Positions 37,268-49,900 of a stretch of DNA of 64,000 nucleotides are shown piece by piece. Within the stretch, counting starts at the first letter, position 1. The number at the start of each line of letters is the position of its first letter. This stretch comes from Camarhynchus parvulus (taxonomy: Eukaryota; Chordata; Aves; Passeriformes; Thraupidae). The stretch covers positions 76,319,465-76,383,464 of the forward strand of contig NC_044572.1 in NCBI RefSeq assembly GCF_901933205.1, read 5' to 3'. The position numbers and the translations under genes were made by a program. Below the pieces are notes generated by a model. The model was given only the letters and a program-made list of their open reading frames with translations, was not told the DNA's origin and did no database searches.

Positions 37268-37690
37268 CTGTGTGTGTGTGAGAGCACCTGTGTGTCTCTA
37301 AGGCTGAGAGCAGAAGGGCTCAGGAATGGTACTAGGGGAGTCCCTAGCAGGTCTAGGTGAGTGCTTATGTGTCCCTGTGTGTATACAAGAATCCATATCA
37401 GCAACAGAGTGGGACTTTTTATGCCCAGGGCCAGCACAGCTTGGGAGATTGGAGTGCAGGACCCAGGAACTGGACAGACTCAGCCCAGCTGCTGGAGAGA
37501 TCCTCATTGTACATCAATAGATTTTCACCAGTGAACTTTTTTCATGTTTACACAGAGATAGGAGCAGAATGAAACCATTGTTTATATCTGTATTCATGCA
37601 AGCTGTGCTACTAATTGAACCTGTGGACATGGAGCGGCAGCGGCCTCGCTTCTCTCATGCCTTGGACTGAGACATGATTTATCTTCCTTG
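37268..37690 (+). mobile_element. Probable avian LTR remnant
   Basis: A GC-richer block starts in a TG-rich stretch ('tgtgtgtgtgtgagagcacc') and continues with 'ctttttatgcccagggccag', 'cagcccagctgctggagaga' and 'gacatggagcggcagcggcc'. The overall style resembles U3/R and leader parts of songbird endogenous retroviruses, and I recall similar LTR text in birds, but no clean TG...CA ends or target duplication could be fixed. Orientation is tentative. A non-retroviral origin cannot be excluded. Confidence 0.45.
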
Positions 37691-38579
37691 AAGGTGATGA
37701 TTCTTCTCTCTCCCTCTTTGGTCAAATACAGTTTAAAAGCAAACCACTTGTGATGATGTGTGATATTCACATTAGCAGATATCTCCTGTTTTTCATTCTC
37801 TACCCATAGTCATATTGTATCAAAAATACAAAGAAAATATAGGAACTAGATGTTAAAAATGCACAGCAGATTTTTCTTTCTTTATATAATTCTTTTTTGT
37901 GTGAATGCATTTTTTTTCTAGATTCTCAGTTGAGGCAGTAGTCTCATCTGTGTTTTTTAAGTAAAGTGTGTTTCACTGTGTCTTAATTTACATGTTTGCT
38001 CCAATGGGTTCACCACAGAAAAAGTGATGAAAACGTTTGCTCTCTTATCTGCCCAAGGTATGGTTAACTCTGTGTCTCAAATGAAATTATGACTCTTCTT
38101 CTGGTACAGTGTTCTTCACAGAAACAGTGGTAACTTTTTTCAGGAGTGCTGACTAGAGACTGCTTATCTACTCTTCTACAACTTGCATGATGCCTGATCA
38201 GTAACAATATTTCCATCACTCCTCGTTTTGAAGTTAAAAAGCTCCATTCATTAAAAGTACCATTTGAAAAGTAAATGCTTCAGAATCAACGCTACCATTA
38301 ATCACTTCACTATCCACAGCTTCCATATGATGATGACACACTTCTGTATTCAGGTTTTCAAATCGTGTATGCTAAAAGGTAAGATGCCTCTGTGAGAATT
38401 CTAGTTCTCGTATTCACCCACCTGAGGATGTGACTTGTGCAGTGGCCCTTGTCAGTAGGGTTCTGCTGCTGCTGTTCTTGGTGCTTCTCACATTAAAAAG
38501 AGAAAGAGGAGAACAAGTATTAATTAAAATGAAACATTCAGTGAGTTAAATTCCATATTTTTGATTGGGCTAAGTTGTG
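37691..38579. other. Non-coding sequence, nothing assigned
   Basis: No gene or repeat family is recognised between the LTR-like block and the CR1 copy. Confidence 0.6.
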
Positions 38580-39070
38580 ATCACAGAATAAACTAGGTTG
38601 GAAAAGATCTTTGAAATCATCAATCCAACCTATAACCTAACACCACATTATCAACTAATCCATGCCCATTGAATGCCACATCCAGTCATTTTTTAAATAA
38701 TTCCACGGGCGGGGACTCCATTACCTCCCTGGGCAGCCTGTTCCAATGTCCAATTACTCTTACTGTGAAGGAATTTTTTCCTAATCTCCAGCCTAAACCT
38801 CCCCTGGTGCAGCTTAAGTCTGTGATCTCTCGTTCTGTCACTGGTTTCCTGGGAGAAGAGACCAACCATAACCCGGGCTAAAATCTCTTTTTAGGTAGTT
38901 TTAGAGAATAATAAGGTCTCCCTGAGCCTCTACAACCCCAGCTCCCTCAGTTGTTTTTCATAGTGCTTGTGTTCCAGGGCCTACACTACCCTTGTTGCCC
39001 CTCTCTGGATGTGTTCAAGCACCTCAACATCTTTCCCAAACGGGGAAGCCCAGAACTGGATACCAGGTGA
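38580..39070 (-). mobile_element. CR1 LINE fragment, about 490 bp
   Basis: Reverse-complement CR1. The left edge is 'atcacagaataaactaggtt' (the 3' terminus) and is followed by 'aatcatcaatccaacctata', 'ccctgggcagcctgttccaa', 'cctaatctccagcctaaacc' and 'cccctctctggatgtgttca'. The segment reaches 'aagcccagaactggatacca' in the ORF2 coding part. This is the longest continuous CR1 piece on the minus strand. It carries many point changes but keeps colinearity throughout. Confidence 0.94.
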
Positions 39071-40164
39071 TATTGATCTACTTGGTGTTTGTTTAATCTG
39101 CCTGTGGATAAAGAACTATAGTATTGCAATATTTGTGCAAGTAATCCATCAGTTTGGTTGTGTAAACATCTTTACAGATATTTCCAATCCTTTCTAAATC
39201 CCACTAGATAGTGCTGAACAGTAAGCAACAGACTGTTCCACATGCCCCAGAGTAATATGATTAGGACTGAAAATCCAGGCAGTTTTGTTTCTTTTGGGAC
39301 AATAAACATTTTGAAACAGCTGTAGTGGAAAGATGAAAATATACATTCTGAAAAGATTTCCAAGATCTGAGCTTTCAAAATAAACTAGAAGATGGTTATG
39401 TGTATTCTTAATGGCTTATAAGAACTACGGACTTTCAGAAAATTTTAATCTCTGCAAATGGATGAAATATACAAGAGAGTTCATTGGTCTCTCAAATTAA
39501 GGCTACATGTTGAATTCTAAGAAAAAATTTCCCTTGCCTTTAATAACTGGAAAGACTTGTAAATAATGCAGTTTGTTATTTCCAGTACAATGTCAGAAAA
39601 CATGAAACAAATAATCTGTAAGCTTTTCTGTGTTATTATTTCAATCACCTACAATTAGGAGTCTGGCGAACTACTCAGCTACAAATTATTAAGGTATACT
39701 TTATAAAATATTTAAGAGATGGTGATAGTAGGTCTTAGCAATTTCTAAGTTGAGATTATAGGTAAGAAAGACTTGCCAGTCATTTTTATTTGGATCAGGA
39801 AAAGGAAACAGTGATATTATTTCAGCAAAGACCATAATTAATAAAAAAGATCTGTGTAAAGAAGTGTCTGTCAGGCCCTTCTGATCAGCAGAGGGCTAGC
39901 TGGCTGCCTTCTATTGGCTGGATAAGAAGGTTTAAGGCCTTTTTTCCCCTATTGTTTCACTGTGTTTTTTAAAATATCCTTCAACACAAGAGACAAAAAA
40001 TTCCAGTTAAAACATTGCATCAATGAACAGTATAATGTTGTCACATGACAATGTTGGGGACTGCAAGGATAATGATGGAGAGTCGGGAACAAAATTAAGC
40101 CAAATGAGGGAAACATTGTATCTAAGAACCAATTATTGGTAACAAATTGACAAAATAAAAGCAG
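39071..40164. other. Non-coding sequence, nothing assigned
   Basis: No element is recognised. A moderately GC-rich patch at about 39865-39940 ('cagagggctagctggctgcc') might belong to the LTR-like block further right, but this could not be established. Confidence 0.5.
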
Positions 40165-40858
40165 TTACTCTACTAAAGAGGGCTAGAGAAGACAGAGCAA
40201 GAGGAATAAAAATGTAAGGGAGAGAGGGAGAGGGGAGACAGAGCATTACCCCTGGACGTCAAGGGAGTGTTGTGGATGTCCTCAGGCCATACACGGTGCC
40301 TGCCTAGCCACTGCTCCTGAAGCAGCTGGACATGAGGTGAGGGGGGATCAGGCAGGAGGGCCAGGAGCCTGGAGGATGGGCTGTGGTCAGGCTCAGGGGA
40401 GGGCAGGGTTGGATGCAGGGACAGGGATACTGGGATGAAGGAGGTAGGGCACTGGTCAGAGACACAAGGGTGAGCAGGAGGCAGCAAGGGCAGGAGAGCC
40501 AAAAGGCAGGACTCCAAAAGCAAGTTTGAAAAGCCCCACAAAAAGTCAAAAGGCAATGGACAGACCAGACCCTGGAGCTTGGGGCTCAGTTACTTTTTAT
40601 GCCCCTGGCTCCTCCCAAAGTGTGCCTGGTGGCAGGAGATGTCCCAGCACAGTCCATGGGCAGAGACCTTCTGCTGTCTGACTGGCGAGTGTCTCTGGAG
40701 TACAGTGCCTTCAGCGTCCCCCTGCTGACTGCCTGTCCCATGTGAGGCATGGACTGGTGGCCAGGCAAAGTCCCCCAGAGATAAGACTTTCCTCCATCTT
40801 CTCCTGGCTGTGTCCTGGACATGGCACATGTCCAACACTCCCTGATGTGCCTCTGACA
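40165..40858 (-). mobile_element. Probable LTR of an endogenous retrovirus, minus strand
   Basis: This GC-rich block (40170-40858) contrasts sharply with the AT-rich flanks. Read on the minus strand it would begin with TGTCAGAGGCACATC at 40858. It has a TATA-like GCATAAAAAGTA at 40602-40591 placed about 260 bases in, followed by a promoter-proximal style region ending in the pyrimidine-rich tract at 40210-40245. That layout fits U3-R-U5. I could not find the other end, an AATAAA signal or a target duplication, so the left boundary is a guess based on composition. The 80-130 codon minus-strand frames within it have no domain and are not genes. Confidence 0.45.
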
Positions 40859-40992
40859 ACCATTGTTGAGGATACCAAAATTGAATTGGCTCCTCACAAG
40901 TGTCCTTTATAGCTGTCATATTTGTTGTCATGACTTTCTTTAATTTGCAAGAAGGTGTCTGAGAAATAAACTTTCACAACTACTTATCTTCT

Positions 40993-41011
40993 AATAAATA
41001 AATAAATAAAT
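40993..41011. repeat. (AAAT)n microsatellite
   Basis: Nearly five copies of AAAT/AATA occur in a row. Confidence 0.93.
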
Positions 41012-43736
41012 TCTAAACTATTTCTGAAAAGACCTCTGGTAGTCCCTTACAATAATTTGTTTTCTTAAAGCACTAGAAGCTCTAAATCTTTTTCCAAATA
41101 TTCTTGGACCTGTTCTGACCCCAGCAGAGTTGGTTCAGTGTTCAGGAATAGTGTTTGATATTTTGTCTGAATTGAGAGATCCATCAAGCCTCTTATTATG
41201 AAAGAATTTAACCTTTCCAGAGGCTCAATTATTAACGTCCTGACAGATGTTGGGTGGTTTGTATTACTGGTTGGCAAACTTTTGATATTACAGGGAGAAA
41301 AGTAAGCAGAGAATATATAATTTAGAAACATTTCACCTGTTGGTGCAGATGCTTTATAATTAATGCTGGATTACTTTTCGGGAGCCCAGCAAGCAACATG
41401 AAAAACTAATATGCTGGTATATGAATACGAAAGTAAATGCAATTGCAGAAATCAATATATTATGTGCTTCTATGATTCTTCATACATGTTTATGAATAAG
41501 GAGAGGAGATAAAAATGCTAGCCAAGTATTGAAAAATCTTGCTCTGGATCAGATGAGTTAAGCCATCTAATTTTGATTTCTCATGTAAGCCTTTTTTATT
41601 AGTGCATTATTAGTCATAATCTTAAATTCTGCTATTCCATATGATACTAAATGAAATCTCAGTTGTATTAGTAATAAAGGAGGATAGTTACACTGTAGAC
41701 ATTGGATTGCTTCAAACTGCTCAGTGTCTAGAATACAGAAGATGAAGCAATAATTTTTAAATAGCATTGATTAGCCATCAAAGGTGTTTAGCCATCAAAA
41801 TATTTTGAATATGTCTTTTCATGAAATCAAGAAAAACTTAGAATAGAAGGAAACATACTACATGAAGAAAATATATCTATATTGCTGGGAACACCTATGA
41901 AGCCATGTTAAATTGAAGACGTTTAAGTATGGACTTGATCTGGTGACTCTGTCATTGGGTTAAATGTAACTTAAATTCCACTGCATCCTGTGAAGAGAGA
42001 ACTTCTACACAGTAAGTATTGTCTTATTTTACTCTTTTAGAAACAAGAGGAAACCAGACAGATCACTCCTCTACTGCTTTCAAGGGCAAACAGCCATGTT
42101 CTCTTCCTTGCTGAGTATAATTTGGGATTTACAAAATGTAAAGACTGCTGCACTAAACCAGATCATCTTCCCATTATTCCACTCCCTGCAGAGGATATTA
42201 GGGAGAGAAGCACCAGCCTTACTCATCTCCAGAAACTCTCAGAACAAAGTGTGCTGAACAAAGTGCTGCACTGAAAGAAGTAGTGAAGAATAATCACAGA
42301 TCCATGCATCAGGTGGATATTGTCTATAAAAAAGGAACTGTGGGATACAGTATTTGTATTAGTATTTAAACAATATCAGTGTTTAAACAATGATGGCATT
42401 ACCTTGAACAGTAGTACTTAAACTGTGTTAAAATCTTACTAACAATTAGAAAGATACATTTATGCATTGCTAGGTTCAAACATTTCAGAAGAAAGAATTT
42501 TTTTTCAGAAAAAAAATCAAATTACTTTTCTTTGCAGGATGAAGTTGATTTAAACTTGAACTTTATTCTAAGGCATTTCAGGCAGAATATTTGGATAGCA
42601 ACTACCAGTGGATGGTATTCAAAATTGTCAACATCCATTTTCAGGGTTCTGCATTGGGCATTTCAGGAAGAATTATATAATGACAGAATCACATTCTCGG
42701 GAAATAATATACTTTCAGGCAAATTACAAGCAAGCCCCTTGACAGGTTCATTATAAGCCTTTTTGTACCTTAGATTTATTAAAGTCTTTTAACTCATACT
42801 GTGAAAATTATATGAGAAAAAGGAAGAAAAAAATGAGTCTCCGAGAATTCTATTACTGATCTGACAAACAAGTGACTCAGTTTTTAGAAATAGATCTTGA
42901 TCTGGGTGTCCTGGCCTCCAGTAAAGGAGTTTCTATCTATTTCTTCACAGGATTTAGGGCTGATTTTTTTCTTCTGCTAAAGAGATAAAAGACAAAAATG
43001 TGTCATGATTTCTGTGTTATGAAAAGTGGTTTTTTTTTAAATGGAATTGAAGTAACAGGGGCATTGAGAATTCTGGACATGTTACATGTCAGATCTTCAA
43101 CATTGCAAAGACTTACGAAAAGTGATGCTTTTTTCCTTTTCTTTTATCTGTTACTTCTGGGTGGCCTATGGCATTTTTATGGTACTCTAGGATTCTTTTG
43201 TAAAGTCCTGGTTCATTATTCTGAGCAGTCCAAGTTTAACCCAGGGAAATAGAAGGCAGTATCTCCTGCGAAGACCAAACTGAATTCAGAATATGTATAA
43301 AACAGATCATCTGGACTATCATATATGGAGCTATTGATACTGTGTTGGAATTTATAAGGGAGGATGTCTGTAGTTCTAAAATCTCCTTTCTTCTCCTTGC
43401 TTGTCCAATAGATCACCAGTGATTATCAATGAGGTTGTAGAAATTACCCTTGTCTCCCTCTGCCACAGGCAACATTTATTTTATAAAGTCCATTTTGATC
43501 TAAAACCCCAAATAACAGCTACTGTTAGCTAACTGAAGAAAAGAGCAAAGCATATATGTCAATTCCTCATATAACATGATGGTATCTTTTTTTTTAGTAA
43601 GACTGCATTATTTTATCAGATGTATGAATGTTCAAAAATGTTGCGGCCTAACTGAAGAAAATAATATCCCAGTTATTTGAATGACTTTCTAATATTTATT
43701 ATATTATTGGGTTGCTTTGAGGGTGGCGTTATATGT

Positions 43737-43770
43737 ATATATATGCATCTGTTTGTGCATGCATATATAT
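43737..43770. repeat. Inverted repeat, 12 bp arms with 10 base loop
   Basis: Arms at 43737-43748 (atatatatgcat) and 43759-43770 are exact reverse complements with a 10 base spacer. It sits in an alternating purine-pyrimidine stretch and is probably a microsatellite by-product and not an RNA gene. Confidence 0.9.
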
Positions 43771-46539
43771 CAAATGAACAGCAGGGGTTTCTTACTGGCA
43801 CTCCATAATTTTTGCAGGCAGATATTATATGCTTAAGCCAAACTATTGGAAGGGAGCATTTATAGTGTAGCTGAAGAAAGGTTTTATAATGATATCTTCA
43901 TAAATGAATCTAACAGGAAAAAATATGATTACAAATGCACAGATTGGTATCTGGGGTGCTATTTATTTGTACACAGGGGTTTTGATATTGATTAAGAGGA
44001 TAAAAACATAAATCTGCTAATAAAAATTATTAATGACAAAGATTCAGATCACAGATATGTGTACTGTAATGGAACTTAAAGCATAGAGAAGAAATTAAAA
44101 TCCTGGACTTCTTAAGAGAATAGAAAGGGATATATTACCTATTTTCTATATGATTGGCACAGAGCACTAATATGTTTGGGTTTTTTCTCCCTTTTTTATG
44201 CAAATAGGTAACCAAGTCATTTTGTAGATGAGGGTAATATTTTAAATTTAAACTCTGGAGAATACAATAACTGTATACCACTATATCCCCTATTTAAATA
44301 ATTAATTTTAATAAATTGATTTCTGATCATTATTTGATCTGTAGTAATCCTAAAATATACTCATTAGGACTTTAGGAATGAGATTTCCAGTGGGCTAGGA
44401 AATGTGTATAGAAAAAATTTCTGATATGGACAACAAATTATTTAAGAGCAGTACTCATTGTTAAATGAATACCACAGAATAACATAGAGAATTTAATGCA
44501 GTAAATACACAGGTTAAGTGGGTGGGTTATTGGACAAATGCTTTTTAAATCAATGGAGCATTAACTACCATATTTTTCAGGTGTGGCATGAGATGAATTT
44601 TTAAGGCAGAACTGAAAGAAGGCAATGTTATGGCTTTTTAATGTTTATTTTACTCATGAAGGTCATTAGTACAAGTGAGAAACATGTGGAGATACTTGAT
44701 GCATTAATAGCAAGGGCAAGAGCAATTTCACAGATCCTTTATTTACCAAAAAAATGCTGCATATACATATCGAGAAAATGCCACAGAAAGTTTATATATA
44801 AATACAAGATCACAATAATTGAAGGATTTTAGATTTTAATCCAGGCATCAGTAGAAGTCCAAAAAGAGACAATAATTTGTGTTCTCATTCACATATGAAT
44901 TAAGTGCTACCTGAATTTGCATAATCATAGAAATAAATTTTAACCTTTTTGCTCTTATCCAAAGTCTAGTATATTCATCTAGCATTCTTCAAAGTAAATA
45001 TTCTATTTTTCATTACCAAAAAGATGCACGTGTACTGGCTTAATATATTATTGCTTGTTGATAAGGTGCTTGATTTTGTGAAGTTTGCTAGTGCTTTTGT
45101 GAATTTTTGACTCTGCTGACATGATCCAGAAAGACCAAGACAATTCTGCACATTGCATCCTCTCTTGCTGATCATAAAGGACATAAAACATGGTAAATTG
45201 CTGTGGCAGTACTTTATCATGAGACTGAAATGTTATCACCTTCAGAAAGAAGTATGATAGAAAGAAAATTATAGCACACTTTTTAAGCTTTAGCTCACAT
45301 AAGAATATCTCCAAAAAGAATGTGGCAAGACTTCCAAGAACTTGACTCTCATAGATATGTGGTGCAGCCTAATTCATGTGTGTCATCTCCTTCACAGTGA
45401 GGTACAGGAATTAAAGACAGGAGAAATCACATGCATGATTCTTAATGGTTTTTTTGGTAAGCCTTAGCTCTTCTGAATATTCTCAGCTTTTCCATAGGAT
45501 AGATAAAGATTGAAGAAACAATTAGGTTGAGAAAGCTTTGCTTTCTCCTTAACAATTTCTGAATTTTTAGATATCAGAGTATTTACAATATTCATGGGTT
45601 TGAGTTGTTGTCAGGATATCTTAAATTTACTATTTGAATAGCACAGAAAGGAATTTATAAGTAATGTATTTCTAACTCCTTCAGGAAAAAAATTCCAGAA
45701 AAATCTGATAAATTATTAGCTGAACTACACCTGCTAAAATTCTTACTAGGTGATTTCTATTTAAAAATAAAATCCATGTTTTCTGGGATATATCTTATTT
45801 CTGACAGTGTTCTATTTCTTTCTAAAGCAATGATAATCAAATTTTATTAACTATATTTGTAACAAAACCCTAAATCTCATTTTGCTCATGTGCTAGATTT
45901 CTACATAGGACTGTATTAATTTAAGCAGTTTTGTATTATTTATTCAGTATGCATATGCTTTCAAAAAATAAAGATAAATTATGCTCTTCAGTCCTTAAAA
46001 ATGTAACATCCAGATCTATGTCTGTGCCAGGAATACTCTGAGAAAAAGAGAAGAAAGAATATAGTTATATCAAATAAATTTATCTTGGCGCAACGCTGTG
46101 CAAGTTCATAAACCTAGGTGACTATGATCTGTAAGCAGTCAATTTCTCTTGACATTGAGAAGAGCCACAAGAAGAAAAGTACAAATAAACACACACAAAA
46201 GCAGCCAACATAACTATAACATTGACTCTCTTATTTTCAGGGTTATAGGAAGATCAAGATTTAAATCCCTGCTGTGAACCGGTGGGTCACAAATCATAAG
46301 GGAAGGCTCACAGTTAGAGACTGGGACTATCCTTATCCCTACAGCTGCCTGCAGAAGAAAATACAGAATTGCTGCTTTGATTGCATACCTCAAAGAAGAA
46401 AGGGAAAAGCATGCAAGAGTGGAAAGAAGCTGTGCTGACAAAGTGGTGAGAAGAAACTCAAGACTCCAGAAATAAGTCTCTTGTTAGTGATCATATTTAA
46501 ACACAAATGCTGACATGTTTCACAAGCAGTAGAGGGGAA

Positions 46540-46925
46540 GGTGGATCAGGCAGATGGAACTATAATTGTTGTCCCTGAGAGGGCTCTGAAGTGCTGTGCT
46601 GCCCAGGGATACTCCCTTGTCCTGTCATTGTCTGAGAACAACTTCACAGCTGCCCTTCAGCCACATTTTGGTTGCTCTCTGGAAGTGCAGCTGTCTGCAC
46701 AGGTCATTGTTCCCCCTGCCACAGCCATACTGGGGGATGACAAGGAGCTAAAGCAGTGTGGGGCTCTACACAGGTTTGGTTCATGCACACAGCATATGTT
46801 CTCATGCGTTAATTGTTTCTTTAACACACCAACTGCTTCAGTCAGTTTCAGTCAACAGGAAAGGAAAGCAACTAAGAGAGCAAGAGAACCATGAAATCTG
46901 AACGAGGGCCCAGGAAAATAAAGCA
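46540..46925 (+). other. Unassigned GC-richer island with 117-codon open frame
   Basis: From 46541 a frame stays open for 117 codons (to 46894) in a block clearly richer in G+C than its surroundings. An AATAAA follows at 46917-46922. The peptide starts MDQADGTIIVVPERALKCC and contains a cysteine-rich tail (GSCTQHMFSCVNCFF). I recognise no family. Options are an old retroelement or pseudogene piece, an untranslated exon, or chance. There is no visible promoter or splice context that would decide it. Confidence 0.2.
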
Positions 46926-49900
46926 ATCCACAGCTGTAATTGTCAGCTGTTCTCTCATTCTGGAAGGGATCTTACAGTTTTCTTAACCCACTTTGAAAGA
47001 TCAGGCTTTGCAACTCTAGAAACAGGAGAATTGTTATCAGAGAACACCATATTGAGTTGACTGTCTTCCATTAACTACCTACTTTGAAGTGATTTACTGT
47101 GGCTATAGTTAGTTAGTACCAATACACTTAAATATGGATAATTTTCATACGTAAAGCTTTATAAGTGGCTTATCCCATTGTCTATGGTTTTATTTGCTTT
47201 TATACTGCTATTTTTAAAAGAAAATGCTGTGAGAGCACAGATAATGTAAATTTTCAAAGTCAGACACCACAGTATAATCAATTCCTTTCCCAGTCATGTC
47301 TCCTTAGTGATGAGGTAGAAAGCTCAGAATCTTTATTAAATAGGAGCATATATATAAATAAATTGATGCATCATAAACAGTAAACAAGTATATAAAATAG
47401 AAAGATTATGTTTAAAGTTTAGACTTAAATTTATGTAAACATTTTTGGACTTGCCCATGGGCAAGATTTTTGTGTTATGACTTGAAAAAATAATTAGGAT
47501 CTAAGTACCACATAGAAGCACTGTCTCCTAAAAACCCATTTATTGCAGAAACAGAATGTTCCTCAGAACAGTCATTCTGCTTACTTCCTATTAAATATAC
47601 ATCTCGAGAAAAACATGTTAATACTGTTATCTGTGAGCTTCAGAAAGTGTTCTGAGTTAACTGGTGATATTCTCCACTTTTAAGTTCCGTGAAGAACAAG
47701 GTTTGACATAAAACACCATGCAGCATGTGTTGTCAAACTGAGTTTTCTCAGGCAATTATTTTCTGAAACCAACAGATTGGATGTTGAGGATTGTTCTAAT
47801 GATGCTCACTGCTGTCAAGAAGTACAATAATAAATTTCCAATTTTAGCATTTCAATTAGAAGTTACAGCAAAAAATCCCCATGATCTAGTCAAACATGCC
47901 GCCTTTCTGGATGATTTTGCTTCATTCTTTTTTTGGGGTTTCTCCAATGAGGAGTTCTGCCATTCAAAACCAGTTAGAAGTAGTAGGTGAAATTCAAAAC
48001 TCACTTTCAAATTCATAAAATATTGTTGTACTTTAGTATTACAAAAAATTGGCATAAACAGAACTGGAAAGTGGTGTAACATTTGATAGTCAAAATTTGT
48101 CCAAATATTTCCAGGTTTTTTTCCCATTCAGGGTACCTCTGCTACCTCCCAGATACATTATGGTCTTAAGTTTCTCAAATTTCATCTAACATTTTAGAAT
48201 GAAGGTCATTTTATTTTTCAAAATGCTTTGCAAATAAGCTATTTCTAGTTTTAGCCATTTCAGGGCATTGAATCGATTTTTAGACAAATCTTTCCTTTGA
48301 AAAAGGGTAATAACCTCACATATTTCATGGTGTGCTCTAACAAGGGCTAATATTTAGATAAAAGAGAGGCCTTGCCTTCTCCTTTTTTTTGTCTGCTTTT
48401 AAAAGTTCTGCTATCATAATAATGATGATTACCAATAATAATTTGTTATTTCTTATATCAGGAATTTCTTTTTTCCTGTTGTGCATTAGCTTAAAGCTCC
48501 ATTTTCATGTTTTGTCCAGTTTCTATAAGAAAATTATAAAACCTTTAGTTAGTACTGAATCAGTGCTAATACCGCTGATTTGAAACCTAAATATAGCCTA
48601 CTGGGTCCTTAGAAGGGAGGTAGAGTTGCTATCATGCTGACTATGAAGCTAGGAAGGTAAACAGAAAATGCCTGCATCTTGTGCCAAGGTTTAAAAACAA
48701 AAACCTTGAATAATATAGATATACCTGCATTTTAAAAACAGGATAGACAAACAGATAAAGAGTTCATGTTCAATTTATCTGCGGATTTTTTTATAACTTT
48801 AATATTTTTATCTATGTTAAATTTGTTTGAGGTAGAAAACCTAGAAGCAAGCATATTAGGAAAGCTGTCTAGAAGCATTGCACAGAGAATAATGGTCGGA
48901 AACATGTTGTATTATTTCTTTTTCATTCTTTCATGACTTAGCTTTTGCTATTTTCACAGTAACCAATGCAATAACAACAAATTCAGGAAGATCATTAGTT
49001 TTACATAACTACAAAAATGATGATTTTATATGATATTGTGTCTGATTGAAGAACAGATTTCCAAAATACATAGGGAGCTGACACATGAATGAAAGCTACA
49101 GTTACTTAGAGAAGAAATTCCTTCACTTTCAAATTATTCACCCAAATATAAGCTTTCATTTCATATGTAAGACATTAGTCTGCTTCCTTAAGGAAAGGGG
49201 AAAAATATTGCAGAACACACCAAGAAATGTGTGAAATAAGCTGTCAAAACATTGGTATAAGAGAAAATGAAAAGTCCTTCTAATGTTCACTCAGCACAGG
49301 TGAAAAAAAATAATAGAAAACAATAAGGTACCTTTTGTATAATTCTTAATTTTCAATGGTTGGTTTGATAAATTTTCTTCATATGTATTCAGGATTTTTT
49401 TTAATGAAAAATTGTGTCTGACAAGTTTATGGTGGAAATAACTAATGTTGACTTGTATATATATGGTGCGATGCTGCAATAATATAACCTTTTAGAGAAT
49501 ACAATAACTCCCCTAATATGTAATGACCTTGATGCCTCTTTACCATGAAGAGCCATAGCTAGAGATAAGAAAGGCCATTAATTTTAAACAGTGGCAACAG
49601 ATATATTTGCCCTATTAAAAAACATCTTCAGCATTGTTATGAAATTATATCTACAATGAGAGCTACTGTATAATTTTAGAGAAGATACCAGATAAAAATA
49701 GAGATTATAGTTTTAAGATAAGAATCTTTTATTAATGAAACATATCTTTGATGTAACAGTGTACATTCCCTTCAGATTTTTTTTAAGATAAAAATAATCA
49801 TATACAGAGATAGCTCTTGTAATTATAGAATTTGATGCCCAGAGGTATAAAGTGCAGATTTTGTATTTCTTTTGTAACTCAGATTACCGATATTATCAGG

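Larger units (their letters stand above)
40859..46539. other. AT-rich non-coding sequence, small repeats only
   Basis: No gene or transposon family is recognised over 5.7 kb. An (AAAT)n run (40993-41011) and a hairpin in an AT-rich microsatellite (43737-43770) are listed separately. A strong acceptor-like 'ttttctttgcag' ends at 42538, but no donor follows and the 74-codon frame there is not recognisable. Confidence 0.55.

Noticed and set aside
39831..40863. ACCAT at 39831-39835 and 40859-40863 as a target duplication for a 1 kb element
   Set aside because: The left edge would not start with TG, and a 5-mer match within 1 kb is expected by chance.
40173..40931. Minus-strand open frames of 80-127 codons
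   Set aside because: Several overlap in different frames within the GC-rich LTR-like block. They are proline/serine-rich from composition and have no domain.
42532..42756. 74-codon frame behind a strong splice acceptor-like sequence
   Set aside because: There is no donor site at a sensible distance and no recognised peptide. A single acceptor-like tract is common by chance.
43737..43770. Possible microRNA hairpin
   Set aside because: Arms are only 12 bases and formed of AT microsatellite sequence, far shorter than a microRNA precursor stem.
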